From positions 682,001 through 746,000 of the forward strand of contig QRFJ01000294.1 of NCBI GenBank assembly GCA_006176705.1: a DNA stretch of 64,000 nt, given 5' to 3'. Numbering within the stretch: position 1 is the first letter of the stretch; each line of letters begins with the position of its first letter. Below the pieces are notes generated by a model that was not told where the DNA came from, did no database searches, and saw only the letters and a list, made by a program, of their open reading frames with translations. The DNA comes from Cocos nucifera. Taxonomy: Eukaryota; Streptophyta; Magnoliopsida; Arecales; Arecaceae. Position numbers and translations under genes: made by a program. Shown here piece after piece: positions 32,761 to 47,600 of the stretch.

Positions 32761-35700
32761 CTGAAAAAATGGAGATGCTGAGTTCCACTGAAAAGGTGAT
32801 TTACGGTATCATGTTTTGTAGGGATTAATTATCCTAAAGTTTTCCCAGTTAGGAAAACTCTTCCTGTCCCTGCATCGAACTCTTTACTCCCCATACCATA
32901 CAACCCTTCTATTCTCGGCTCAATTTTCTTAAATTCAAGGACTAACCTAATTCAACATGCAAACAAGACCCACATGTCTATCTGTAGCTGTTGAGGACAG
33001 AAAGGCATCACATTTGATTTTGTATGATTTGGTTTACATGAACATGCTATTTTGAAGACCCTTTAGGATACCAAATACAATGTAACAAAAGTGCATCGAG
33101 TTTAGATGGTTAGGCGCAGATAGAACAGGCTAAGGGAGGCAAAAACTGAAGAAGGATTTTTCTTTTTTAGACTGCAGCTGATAGCTGTATAAAAAGTCCA
33201 ATATCGGTAGATTTCTATTAATCTTTTTAGAAAGGAAATCATCCCAGACAAAGTCATCAGATTTGCTTTTCTTTCCCTTCAACACAGCTTACTCATAACT
33301 GGATTCTGTGTGTGTGTGTTTGTTTGCCAATCTTGCTGATTTACTGGTCTGCCATCAGGCCACCGATTGGATTTTAATTGCTAGGTCTTACTGCCAAAGC
33401 TATTCCATACTGGCATTTTTTGTCTGATTTATTGCTTAAATTGTCTAAAGTGTATGATGGTATTATTATCAGAAATTACATGCTGAACTGCACTACTACA
33501 CAGCATGAATCTAGACAAAGGGGTAACATTAGCCTAAATTTGCAGGTGAGACAATTACAGTAACACGAGAATGTGAATGAATTTATTTCGTGTTAATTGT
33601 TTCTAGATTTGCTTGACCCCTCTGTATGAGAGTTGTCATCTAGGAACAATGTACATGTAATGGATCTAGAAACAGCTGTAGTGTCATCTAGGAGCAATAG
33701 CACATGTAGCTTGGAGGTTCTGCTTCATACGAAAATCAGATATTTGCAAAATTGGGCTTGCTAACTTCTTGAAAAATCAGATATAGGGTTTTCAAACAAG
33801 CAGCCCTGCCGAATGAACCTTCGGCATTGGCCCAGTTTTGGTCAGGTCAAGCTAACAGCTATGCCTACAACTTATGCTCTGGTATAATGTACTTAAATGT
33901 AGAACAGACAGAGTTGTATATGCATGGTCAAGATAGGCAGTGGACAGCAATTTTAAGCAGAATTTAACATAATGTTAACAATCAAAGTTTATACTTTACC
34001 ACAGAATCCTAAATAATCATAACAGTCCTCTTGTTTTTAATATTCTAGATTGCACGTACCAGCCATGAAGTGCAGTAATTTAAAGAAATAACAAACATGG
34101 CAACCATGGACAATAAAGAGAACTCGGAGAAGATAGTGACTCAGACTATCCTGTTCCGTTTTTGTGAGCTATTCCATTCTGATCATTTTCATGCGTGGCT
34201 AGCAGTTTATTTTATGACACTTAATTAGAATGTGAATGAGGGAAGGACCTAAAGTGATAATTGAATTGTTGTACGGGTATCTACGATGGCCAATCGAGCT
34301 TGGAGAAGCTCTCCTTTGTGTATGTGTTCGTGCATGAGTGCACATGAGTGTGCATTTGAGTTTGGTTCAAGTATAAGAAGATAAGAACTAACTTCTGATT
34401 ATATTTTAATGGCATCCTAGACTAACATAGTTATATTCTCAAATTATGTAGTCTTTTCCACTCCAAAATGTCCTGCAACATTCGAAGTATGAGCCTCTTT
34501 AATCATCATGCCAAGCAGCAGCTTGAGGGAAACAAAATTCTGTGCCACTATAAGATAATCCATCCTTCGGTATGCATTCTTTTTACTGCAATTTAAACTA
34601 CATATGGAGAAATTAAAATAGTTTTTAATCTATATGTATGATGGTCTTATTACCAAATAAATATCAAGGCAATAGTCACACCCTGGTGAAGAGCATACAA
34701 CTCCTTACTATGGCAGGATAATTAAGTTGCACTCTCTAAATTCTAAACCATCTCCAGATGATATATTGTTCCTAGCTTGCACAAGAACTACTCCTAGCAC
34801 ATGCCTTGAAGCATTGGCTTCTATCTTAAAGGGCCTTCATATATTAGGCAACATCAATACTAGCACTTTGCATATCTTCTTTTCCAGAAGCTGAGAGGCA
34901 ACCTCATACAAAAAACCATTCAGTCTTCTGGTTGGCCCTTATCAGATTATGTAAGGTGCTGCAGATCATTTGAAAAGTGCTTGTGAACATATGGGCATGC
35001 TCCTATAAAGCTTTGCAGTTTCGTCTCTTAGTTTTAGCCTAGTTTGAGATGACACTTACTTTCTCCAGGCCAATGTTAATTCTCGTCCTTTGACTACTAG
35101 TGCAAGGTATGCCAGAGATTGCATTGCAATTTTGCTCTTCTTGAGGTTCAACCTCAATTTTTTTTTAAGCACTTTGAAGACCTTTGCGAAGTGTTGGACA
35201 TATTCCACCCAGCTAATACTATAAATTGGTATATCATCCAAATACACAATCATAAAGTCTTCAATAAATGGCTGCAACACCTCATTCATCAGTTAACAAG
35301 GGAATTGCACATGCCGAATGGTGTAACCACCCAATCAAACAAATCCAGTTTTGTCTATCTTGAATCTGGACCTAATAAATCATTAATATCTTAAATCCAC
35401 CTTGGGAAAGTAGTGTGCATGTCTAAGCTGGTCTAATAAATCATTAATTCAGGGTAGAGGTCATCTATTCTTGATGGCATTTTTTGTTCATACATGACAA
35501 TTGATATACATCTTCCGATGACCATCTTTCTTCAGCACGAATACCATATGATCCACAGGTTTAACTACACCATGGTCTAATAGCTTGGTATTCTGCTTCT
35601 TGATTTTCTTATTCTCCATGACTTAGTTGCAATAAAGGCTATGCTTAGGTAAAGGAGAATCCTTAACCAATTGAATTTCACAGCCAATCATTCATCTAGA

Positions 35701-36410
35701 TGCTAGTCTCCTCACTTCTTGAAATAAATTCTTACATTCTTTTCACTAGCCTTAGCTTTCTAACCTAAAATTAAGGGCCCTCTTAGTAAACTCACTGTTC
35801 ATTGAGTAACATCTAGCTCTCTTAACATTAGTGTAGCAAATTATTTACCAGCATCAACAAACCTTTTTGCTCATACATACATAAAAAGCTATCATTTAGG
35901 ATAGAATATCCCATGATAGGGGTGTAAATGGATTGGATCAACTCCAATCCAAAATATAGTGGACTTGGAAACTTAGCTCCAAAACCGAACTAAATACTCT
36001 ACTAGTCCAATCCAATTTAGTCCGAAAAGTTCAAATTGGATTAAAATGGATTTTTGGACTTTTACATATATTAGACTGCAATTTGGATCATAATTCAAAA
36101 GCAAGTTATATGAATTCGAAACATATACTACTTACAGATACTCTACAATATCGCCCTACATCTAACAACTAATATTATATAAGCAATGAATACAAAAATA
36201 AAAAATACAAATTTCAATACCAAAAATCTCTAAAAGTCGTGCTATAATAACATCATATCAAAAACATAATAACTAGATTTTCAAGAAAAACTATATCATG
36301 AAAATATAATAAGTTCCATAATATTTAAAAGAAACTAAACTTGAAACACACACACATATGTATATATATACACACACATATACATACACATACATGTGTA
36401 TATATGTATG

Positions 36411-36446
<36 letters not shown>

Positions 36447-39400
36447 ATCCAAAAGTCCAAACTAGAAGAATGGATTGGATTTGGTTTGGACCCATAGTTT
36501 GGACTTTGGATTGGATTTGGATTTTATAACATTAAATCCAAATCCAAGTCCAAAGTCCAAAATGTTTAAAAATTAACTCCAAATCCAAAACCAAAGTCCA
36601 AAAATCCGATCCAATCCTCTAGTTCGGTTTGGATCGGTTTGGATTTTGGATTTTCTCCAATCCACTTACACCCCATTCCCATCCCATGTGCTAAGCTTGT
36701 CTTGTCCTTGGTCTTCAATTCATTTTTTTATACTCTAAACCACATCTATGCCACTTTAATTTTGCATTAAGGAAAGAAATTATCTTAGCTCACAATCAAC
36801 ATAAAGAGAGATGCAACATAAAATTTCCTATATTAATGGAAAATATCGACAATACTCCCATCTTAAGCAAAAATACAAGTACCTATCTTTTGAGCACATT
36901 TTTTTATTAAAAAAAATGTCTTTAGGACCGTGGAGTGAAACATATCGGCATGGGTTCATGTCAACTCTTTATAATTCCTACTTTAGCACTGGGCTATTCT
37001 CAAAAGTTGAAGACTACAATGAATTGTCCTCTAAAGCATAAAGCAACAACTTTATTTTAAGACTTAACTACTGCACTTTTAAACATTTTAAATCCAAAGC
37101 TCCAAAATGGCATCTTCATGTAAATAACTCACCATATATGATTTCTGGGAAGTATAATCCCTTACATTTAATGTTTCAATAGAGATCCCTTCAAAATTTA
37201 TAAACATTATCTTCTTGAAGTAACAATAGGATGTGATTTTGGATTTACCAAGTTTTACTTGGTCTAGAATATTAATTTTGATGGAACCGTGGCTTCAACA
37301 GATTTTGGAACTCCATGATCATCCAGCCATGCTTTAAAAGCCTCTATTCACCTTCATGTTTAGTGTATGGATTCTTCTTGTGACCCCCATAATGTTATAT
37401 TGATTATGCCCTATAATAAACATTATAGGATTTCAATCCTGTCATGTTCAGATCAATAGCATTTGTTATGCAGGTTTAGCGATGTCATCCTTTTGACATA
37501 TTACGTGTGAAGAACTAATACTTATATTACATCTGCAGAAGATTTGATTTTTGTAATTAACCCTCACAAAACAGCAGCTATTAATATGAAGTTGAACATA
37601 TAACCTTAACAGAGCAAATCCTCAAGCTGAATCATTCCTAAATTTACATGAGGAAGAAAAACAAACAAATCCATTCATAATTCTTAAAAGTGTTGCAAAA
37701 CTTCTCAAACTGGTTATCCTTGTATATAAATTCTACTGACAAATTCTAATTCATTTCCAGTACTTTCTAAACAAGTAAATACGATCCAAGATTCCTAATT
37801 CTACTATGAATCATAATACAAAATATATGTAATAAATATATATACGAGTATGACTTGAACTACTAAACTGATCCCTTTGCTGGATTTTGACCTCATCCAA
37901 TAATAGGGAAGAAATTAGTGCAGAGCGGTACAAAAAGTCAGCTTCAAAGTGAATACCAGTGCAAAACAGACATTAACATTTCACCATTGCTCCACTAAGG
38001 AAAGCTAACTTGTTCTGCCATGATACCCAATAAAAATCTTAACCAAGGCTTCAAGTTCCAGCCATGCAGTTTAAAGCTGTTAGACAGGTATCGTCCAGGC
38101 AACTGCCAAGACCCAGCACAAATAGGCATAGAACCTATTAATTCTTTTATAAATATTTTTAATAAGAAAATTTACTAAGCCTTTTTAACAAAAAAAATTC
38201 AGCACAGCAAGCCTGTGCCAATACAGCATAACAAAGCATGTGATATGCTTTCCAGTGACTGGCATGCCAACTGGCACTGATAGTCGAATCCTTGGTCCTA
38301 ATAACCAGAAAACAGAAAATGGGCAATAAAATCCGAAAATTAACAAAAAATATGAACAAAAAAAAAAAAGAACTCATTTGTGCTAAAGTTCAGATTATGA
38401 ATTTAGCTTTTCCCTAGATCATCTGATGTTCAAATTTCAAAATTTTGTGTTTCAATCCAAGCTTATGCAACACACTGACAACCCTGAACATAGAAGAACA
38501 TGCCAATTTTGCTTCTCTTAGATTAAGAGATATGAATCTAGATATTGCAGATACCTTTCAAAACTCCCAAAATCTTTTTTCACTTGTTTGCATATAACAA
38601 AAATAGAATACATCCTGGGTCCAGTCAGTTATAAGAACAACTAACGACTCCACAAAAAATCTTCCCAATTTTTGTTATACTATTCCAAATTCTATAACTA
38701 ACAAGAAAAAAAATCACTCTCCAAAATTTAAGCATGTTGAGCCTGATATACATTATTGACCCATTCCCTAATAGTTTAAGCATTTGGCTTCATCGGGTTA
38801 GTTAAAATGGTATCACAGTCCAGTTTGCTGGAGGTCATGCCATCTAAGCCAACTTCTGTTAAATAACCAGTTGTATCTTGCCCAACTTTCAGTCTCCACA
38901 TGCATAATCCGAACCACACTTAAGCCTAATATACATTTTTGCCTCATTCCCTAACTGCTTAAGCTTTTGGCATCAACTGGCTGGTAAAGAAAGCAACAAT
39001 ACAAAGCATACACAGTTTAACCTAGAAACCATTGCAAAATAACAAGTTAGGGAGAAGGTGGCAACTTACTTGATTGGCATTTGGGAGAATCGAATCAACA
39101 AGATCCTCATTTATTGACACGGGCAATGGAGGCATCTGACTCATTATACCAGGCATCTCACTCATGCTGTTAAATAAATGAATTGTGTTCACAAACTAGC
39201 ATCAACATCAAATAACACATTTATTAACTAAAAGATGCTTAATAAAATTATTATGGCACTATACCTATTTACAATGACTGTAATGTTGTTACTTGCGCGA
39301 CAAAAGAGTTCAATGTTATTATGCATCTGCAAAAATGAAAATATTTCAATAGAAATTAAAAGTAAATATACTATTTGTTGCCAAGAATCTCTGCACTGAG

Positions 39401-42400
39401 ATGCATAATGATTGGAGAGATGGAACAGGCATACACACTGAAAGAGAGTCCATGTTTTTACACAGATAATTTCCTCTTAAAATATGTCAATAAAGGAGAA
39501 CATTGTGAGGGATATATTGGAATCTAGAGGAATGAAGCTAGAATGCAAGTTACTTAACTAATATGCACCCATAACATTGTGAATGGTGATATATCTTGGA
39601 TCTCCTCCTTTTATTTTTCCTGGATTCTCTTGTTGGCTATCAGTTACTAATGGTGGTTGAAAAAGAATAAAAGAACAACTACATCAAAAAAAATTTTGTG
39701 TTGGCTCTCCTTCAAAGGAGATGCATTGCATCAGAAATGAGGATCTGCAAAATTGGCTAGGAATAGGCCTTCACCTAATATATCTTTTATCAATGATAAA
39801 AGTTGTAAAGGATTGTGGTGGAAAGATAATTCCTGCAGAAGTTGTTCATCCATGCCGCTTATTTTTGCTTAATTACTTATGAATCCACCGACTTTATCTC
39901 TTTCTTCCATGTAGCTCATATGACTTGCAACATAAGGTCACTATAAGTAAGCCATGGTCATATTCTTGATGAATGAGATCTAGACCCTGCACGAAAAGTA
40001 ATCCTACAAACACTGTATTTGTCTGGTATTTATAATTTTACCCATTTGTTCTGTAATATCCACATGCAATGTCCAATAAGATGAAAGTAGTTAATTATGT
40101 CTTCATTGGTTCTCTCATACTTTCAAATCTCTATGTTACTTATAATATAAATACAAGAATTATGTATTACTTATAATATAAATACAAGAATTATGTATGC
40201 TCATTCTAGGAATGGACTGGTATTGCAAGAACCTTGAAGTCCTAGCATGGATACATGGCTATCTCTAGGTTTGGGTAAGTAATGCCATCTATTTGTTAAA
40301 ATTCATAAAAATTTCAAAATGAATGAGGTTGTACTAATTTGGCTACCGCAATCACATAATTAAGATCCAAATTTGATCTTTTAACACATCATGATGCTTA
40401 ACTCTTAACTTTCTTGGATGTCTCCGGAGAGAATGGAATGCTTTAACCTAGTACGGCCATGTTCTGAAAAAGGCTGAGGCAACCACTTAAGTGCCCAACA
40501 TAAGCCAAGGCCCACTAAACATATTTCCTCGTACTGGGATAGCCTATTGGCCAGTCCCCCTGGCTAGTTTCAAGTACGTTGGTGCAAGTAACCACAGCTG
40601 CTGCAGGTAAAAACCGCCAGAAGCTAATGGAGGCAACAGTGGCAGGCATTGATGTCGTAGACAGTGTGGTTGTGGTGGCTGGCATTAGCAGTGGCAGATA
40701 CTATTGCCGTGTTGCTTGATCCAAAATGGAAGAACAATTATAATTTTAATTCTCTCCTTTTCTGAACTCTCGAAAGAAATACTTAGACTTTTGTATCTTT
40801 GATTTTTTTTTTTTTTTTTCAAATGCCTAGGCACCCATCGGAACCCACAGCTGCCCTCCTAGCACCTATAATCTTTCCCGAAAAATTAACCATGGACAAA
40901 AAGACTGTCACAAGGCTGATTATACAGCCTTTACTCATTAAAATGCAGTTAGAAAAAGGAACTCTTTTTTGGGGAAAGCAAGGGAGGCAAAGCCATACAG
41001 AGTCATTTTCAATATTATGAATAAAAGATTATAAAAGAGAAGAGAAAAAAACAAAAGGAAAGAGATGGAAAAAGGATAGAGGGAAGTACAACCAGAATAG
41101 ACTTGAGAAACAGCAGTAAGAGTGGAGGGAAAGAGAGGCCAGAAAGAAGATAAGGTAGATCAGCGGGTTAGGGGCAGAGCAGGGTGGCAATTGCAGTGAA
41201 TGAGATGGCCTGTTTTCAGAGGCTCTTGATTTTGGAAGGAATAAAATTAATTGTGATTTTTTTTTTTCAGAAAGGATTTAGTTTTGATTTTAAATTTTTC
41301 ACAAAATTATGCTAAATAATGTATTAAGCATATTACCAAACTTGCCTACCTCAAGATGAACCAGTAGCTTTTTGATGAAAGAATTATAACACCAACTAAA
41401 CAGCCAATTGACCTTGAATTTTTAGGCATCCGACAAAAATCGACATAGCTACAATATAGGTATAAACCTTTTTCTGAAATATTACGGCATTAACCTTTTT
41501 TTCAGATATAAACTATATCAGACTATTTTACTGCAATGAAAATATACATTTTGGAACTCAAAAATTACTTGTCAATTCTTATTAACAAATCAAGCATTAT
41601 GAATTCTCTTATATATGGATTGTTTCTGTGATAACAGCATGATTCCATGTATAAAACACCATACCATTACTCCCAAGCATAAACTAGAATCATATCAACA
41701 TTACTTAAATCTTATAGTCAAAACATAACACTGTGTATCATTCAATATTTCAATATGTTATAATACAGAGTGATGCAGACCGATAGTCTCTAATATATAC
41801 TCCCTCATGAAGAATTGATATATTGCTGTTGAAGCCAAGTCAGCATATATAACGCACAAAATGGTCTGGTAAGTGCATATACTTAAGGTATTGATTTAGA
41901 TAAGATGTTATGTATTGTCCTCACAAGAAAATTTGATAACTTGTGGTTTTTTTTGTTTTGAATAAAACTGTTAAATGTAGTGCTTAAAAGCAATAAGCAT
42001 GAACCCATTGACTAAATGATCACACCATGCGGACTCAAAGAACATGAAGCATGAACATAGGGCATGAGAAGGTTGAAAAATTGGTGAAATGCCAAATTCT
42101 TGCAAAATTGAACAGGTAGTATAATAAGAAGGGCAAACTAGTACAATTCTTATTGTATCAGGTGATATTTTGAAACAAATAGCAAAATACCTAAGAACTA
42201 AAATATTATTTTGACATACTGGGCATTCATATACACATGCATAACCTTTAAACACCACCAAAGCCTTCAGCAGCCGATTTTTACCCCCAAGCCAAAAGGG
42301 AAAAAAATAAAACAAAGATATGCAGCAATTAAAGTTAAACTGATGTCTCAATTATGCCTATGAGATATTGTTCTGTATTGGACAACCATGGGAGAAGTTA

Positions 42401-44605
42401 AAATACTAATAAGAACTTGGACGACGTTACTCTCAATTTGAGACCTTCTAGTTCTTGCATCTAGAATAATGTAAACAGAAAAATCACATGTGCAAAATCA
42501 TTGTTTTAGACCAACTTAAAAAATCTGGGAAAACAGTGAGATACAGCCACTTTGTTCTGACAATGTGCCACAGCATGAGCTGATTCCAAGCATTAATAGC
42601 AAAATGAATATGATGAGCACATCTCAAACAGTAAAGGGGAAGGGAGGGGGGGTCGTCTAAGATACTAACCTGGAATGTGACAATATTAGCTGCAATTTTG
42701 TTAAAAAGTTGAGCATTTTCATCTAGAAGATGCTGTGTTGCACCATCAATTACAGGGGCTACGTAAACGAACAAAAAATTATTATGATTAGAGCAAATGT
42801 ATGAAAATCAACAACGAAGTAACGAACTATAATATATGAGTAAGCAAATCTTTGATATAAGCAAAACTATCGAGTACTGGACCAGATAGTCTCGTGTTTG
42901 CTATGGAATAACTATAGCAAAACATACTATGGATAACAACATGAAGATGCCTAAAATTTTCTACCAGGAGTTGTCAAAATCAGTTCTGTTGATATTCATC
43001 AATATCCAAAACAAAGATAACAAACATGTTAAACAGCACAAAGGGGGAAAACAGGACAGGACTTTAAAATTCTTTTATGCAAAAAGGTAGTAACCACGAC
43101 TTGTGGAGGGGAAATAAAAGCTCTACAATCTAGTAAAATCTGAACATCAAGAACATGTTTCCCAAACCTTATTTGAACACTGCACAAGCTACAAATAAAC
43201 AGCCATAACTTGAACTTCAGAAACTTCATATTTCTATTCTCATTAGCTTCCTAAATGCTCTAGGGACTTGTTTGGATGTCTGGACCCAAAATCCCATGGG
43301 ATTTGTGGGTTGGGCCAACACAACCAACTAAATTGGGCTGAGCTAGGCCTATCTTTATAAATACCCAAAGAACCATTGGAGTGGGCCAGCCCAAATCCCA
43401 TAGGGAGAGAAAAAAGACCACCATACAAATAGGCCCTTTGAAACAAATAATGCCAATCCAATCAAGCTTCAAGATGAAGTAAAAGGCCAATGTTATTTTT
43501 GAGAGGAGTAAAAAGCCATTGTGAATTTTTTTCCAGAATTCACTTTGAGCCCACCATGTTATAAAATGTTTTGACTTTCAAACCACTGAGGGATGGAAAG
43601 TTGGGAATATGATTGACTGAGGTGCTAATGAAATGAATTATTTCTCAATCTATGGAAGTCAGGCACGTGCTACACATGCGATATCTGGACATTATTCAAC
43701 TACAACAAGAAGTTCATCCAAGGTTTGATTACCTGGTACAACCTATTTCATGTGTATTAGAACTCCCAATGATTTCCCAAATACAAACATTCTCACTCTT
43801 AATGCAAAACACTAGCTAATTTTGAGATTTCTTTCATGTCTTCTTTTCTACCTACATGGCATATGGATCACAAGTAGTTAGGTAGGTATCCTATCCTTTT
43901 TGGCATTTCATTTTTGTCATTATCTTTCAAAGACAATCTCAATTATTATGTCATGCCTTAAAGTAAGCCCTTTCTGGCCTTATTGCCACCTGTTCTTCAC
44001 CACGCAACCACAAAGTTTCTTTACTGGTACGGCATTAATAACTACCGGTCGCTACTCAAGAATTCAGTTACTTTCTTACAACAGCTGATCATCCGATCCC
44101 ACATTCTTAATTTTCTCTTAGTGTGTACATGGACTGAAACTGGTATCATCTTATAATAAAACTGGTACCTCCTAATATTTGCAGGTCAATTTGCATATGT
44201 ATGTATGTATGTATGTATGTATCATATGGATCACAAGTAGTTAGGTAGGTATCCTATCCTTTTTGGCATCTCATTTTTGTCATTATCTTTCAAAGACAAT
44301 CTCAATTATTCTGTCATGCCTTAAAGAAAGCCCTTTTTGGCCTTATTGCCACACAACCACAAAGTTTGTTTACTGGTGCGGCATTAATAATTACTGGTCA
44401 CTACTCAAGAACTCAGTTACTTTCTTACAACAGCTGATCATCTGATCCCACATTCTTAATTTTCTCTTAGTGTTCACATGGACTGAAACTGGTATCATCT
44501 TATAATAAAACTGGCACCACCTTATAATATTTGCAGGTCAATTTGCATATGTATGTATGTATGTATATATATACATATATGTATAGATATATCTACATAC
44601 ATAAA

Positions 44606-44641
<36 letters not shown>

Positions 44642-47600
44642 TGGGTGTGTACATGTATATATATGTATGTATATGTATATATATGTGTGTGTGTATATAT
44701 ATGTATGTATGTATAAAAAACTTGATAGGAACGTGATGTAGTCGTTAAGACACCGTATTTATCAGTTTAATCCGACTTCTTAAAATAATTAAAAATACGT
44801 AGATAGCAGTGAGTCGGATCGAATCCACGAGGAAGGTAGTGTTTTTAGATTTGAAGTCTTTGATTTTCTTAAAAGAAAAAGAAAAAGATTTGGAAATAGA
44901 ATTTGAAGTTGGAAATTTAGAATTGCGAAGTGAAAATTAAATTATGCAGAAAAATAAACTTGGTACTAAGATTTACTAGTTAGATCTTAGCATCTACTTG
45001 CAGAAAAATAAAAAGCAATAATTAAAATGCAGAAATTAAATTGCAATAAAAATAAAAAGCTGGAATTAAAGTGCAATAATAAAATTTTCATTAATTAAAA
45101 TTTCAAAATTTAAATACATGAAATAAAATAAAATAAAATAGTCTGATCTCTGATCTTGGATCGGCATTGGTGAAAAGATGGTGTAGAAGCCCAACTTTTC
45201 CTCTCGGCACTAGTTGCTTTGAAGCAGCCATTAGGCTTCACCCTGTACCAAGGCTTTACCTTGATCGAAGATGTTTGTTTTGAAGGCCTGGGGGTTCTTA
45301 AATAGATGATGGAGGGCTGGAGGATTTTCTTCTGGGCAATGTGGGACTAAGGGCCATTTTAATCATGAAAATAGGAAGAAATTCGAGTGAAATTTGGATT
45401 AAAATAGTCCCTGAACAAATTCTGTTGAGTTCTTTTAATTCTGACCGTCAGATGGTGATCTGATGCTTCCAAAAATATCAAAAATGGACATGTAATGGTC
45501 CAGATTAAGTCGGATTAAATTCTGACCGTTGGATCGCACTTGATGGAGGAAATTAGGCCATTGATCATGTGCCTGAGAGTCTGATCGCCGTCGAAAGCTT
45601 TCTGGACCGTCGGATCAAAGCTAGAATCAAGCGCTACCATCCGATGGCGATCCGGATGAAATCAAAAACAAAATCAGAGTTGAAATAAATCTTGACCGTT
45701 CAATCTTGACCGCAAGCAACCACCACCGCACGATGGCGCATTTACTGTTCCCATGGACCATGTGGATCGATCGCACCGCACACCGTAGCCAATCAATGCT
45801 TCTGTCACCGAGTGAAAAGACCAGATTGCCCGGTGAGCCACAATGGATTTTTTGTAAACCCTTTAAGGGTCTAGGTCCACGTGGCAAGCTTTGATTTGTC
45901 CGTTTTTGCTGAGCTGGCGGTTCACACTGTGCTGTAGACCGGCGGATGGCTTTTGGACTTAAGTCGGCTAGCGTGGCTGGCTTGGCGCGTTTGGACGTGC
46001 CGGCTGCTGCGGCGTGACGACTTGAGCCGGCTGAGCCGTATGTTATTTTTCATTTAATTTTTTTTATTTTATTTTTTAGAAATTCATATCTTTTCCATTT
46101 TAGCTCCATTTTGCTCGAAACTTATTTCGTTGTGATCAGAAAAATGAGCTCTTTCCATTAATTATAAAATTTTATTTTTTAATTTTTATTATTTTTTAAT
46201 TAATTTTTTAATTAATAAAAATATGAATTCCTCAAAAATATGTATCAATTAATTATTAATTCTCAAAAATAAGCATAAATTAATTAATAAATTGATGCTT
46301 TTATAGGTAAATTTATGGTATTTATCACACCCCCCAACTTAAGCTTTGCTCGTCCTCGAGTAAAGAAAAAATTTAGTTTTAAATACCTTTTAACTTTAGA
46401 GTTTCGAATTTTACCTAAGCAGTTTTCAAAATGATCATTGATATTCAGTAGAGCTTAAGTGAGATATATCATTGGGGTATTAATACTTATCAATAGAAAA
46501 ATTAAGTAAAGAACATTAATTTTTTTTAAATTTTTTTCTAAATTATCCCACCTTTATCTCTGATTTGTCTAAACTTTCATATAGACAAGTGTATTGCTAC
46601 TTCCGTCCTTCATTTATTGATTTTTATTTTCACATTGCCCACTTTTTGATGCGAATATCATTGCTTACTTAGGTAACGGAATCCGATTACTCGGTGGAAA
46701 ACTAATATTTTTTTTATTTTTTTAACGTTGTATCACTATTGAGTGTCTTAACCCATTAAGCTTTCTATTTGATCCATGTAGCAAGTCTTGAGTCAATGAC
46801 TCCCAAACCAGTTAACTTTAGGGCACTAGGTATAGAATACCCCTCGGGCTTACTAGCTCAAATCAAACAGGCTATGAGTTAAGACTAGCTTTACAACGAG
46901 CTTCTTTGCCCTTCCCACCTTTTGACGTGAAACTTAATGCTTGCTCAGGCAAAGAGGTCCGACTCAGTGAGAAGTATTTGAAAACTATTTTTAAAAAAAT
47001 TATATGAAGAAACGTATAGTTACCCTACACAAGCCCATAAAAAGTAGACTTTTCTTTGATGCTAGTAGAAATAATTAGAAATACTCCAAGAAAAAACTTT
47101 TTATGTTCTAGACTTAACTCTTTATTAAATTTTCTTAATACTTGATTCCTCAATATCTTACAGATTCTCTGATCTGTGCATCAATTTTCTTTTAAAAATG
47201 CTTAGTTTAATTCGATTCTTAAGCATAATCAGATGTCTAAATACTAAATACTAACTTTTTCGAGAACTTAAAATTTTAAAATTTTTATTTTTCTCCCCCC
47301 CAACTTAATCGACATTGTCCTCAATGGAGAAAAAAAAATAAAGAATGTAATAAAGAACATGAAAGAATACACCTGGCTATATTTTTGGTCTAGCACATGC
47401 CTTTGAAAATTTGGGCTCTCCTTCTAACTTATTCAAATTGTCCTAAAAATAAAATAAACTAAAAAGATAAATTAGACGAAAAAAACTAAATATTGGATTA
47501 CCTCCCAACAAGCGCTAAGTTTACCGTCTTCAGCCAGACACAATGCAACTTACTATCCTGTGTCAAATACTAGATTGACAAATTCCAATGGTTTTGGATT

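Larger units (their letters stand above)
42759..44722. other. DUF3755 intron 4, part to the left of the gypsy pair
   Basis: Contains a MITE-like element (43262-43439), a tandem duplication (43860-44222 and 44223 onward) and a long GTAT/TATA microsatellite that ends at the border of the retroelement complex. Confidence 0.6.

Noticed and set aside
44531..44741. Open frames of Tyr/Ile/His/Cys repeats
   Set aside because: They are translations of the GTAT/TATA microsatellite; a repeat without stops gives long frames by composition.
45627..45887. 86-codon frame inside the A LTR that resembles a frame in the B 3' LTR (56407-56682)
   Set aside because: Its preservation follows from LTR homology and GC-rich composition. 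The B 5' LTR copy is interrupted, and LTR U3 regions of plant gypsy elements do not normally encode proteins.
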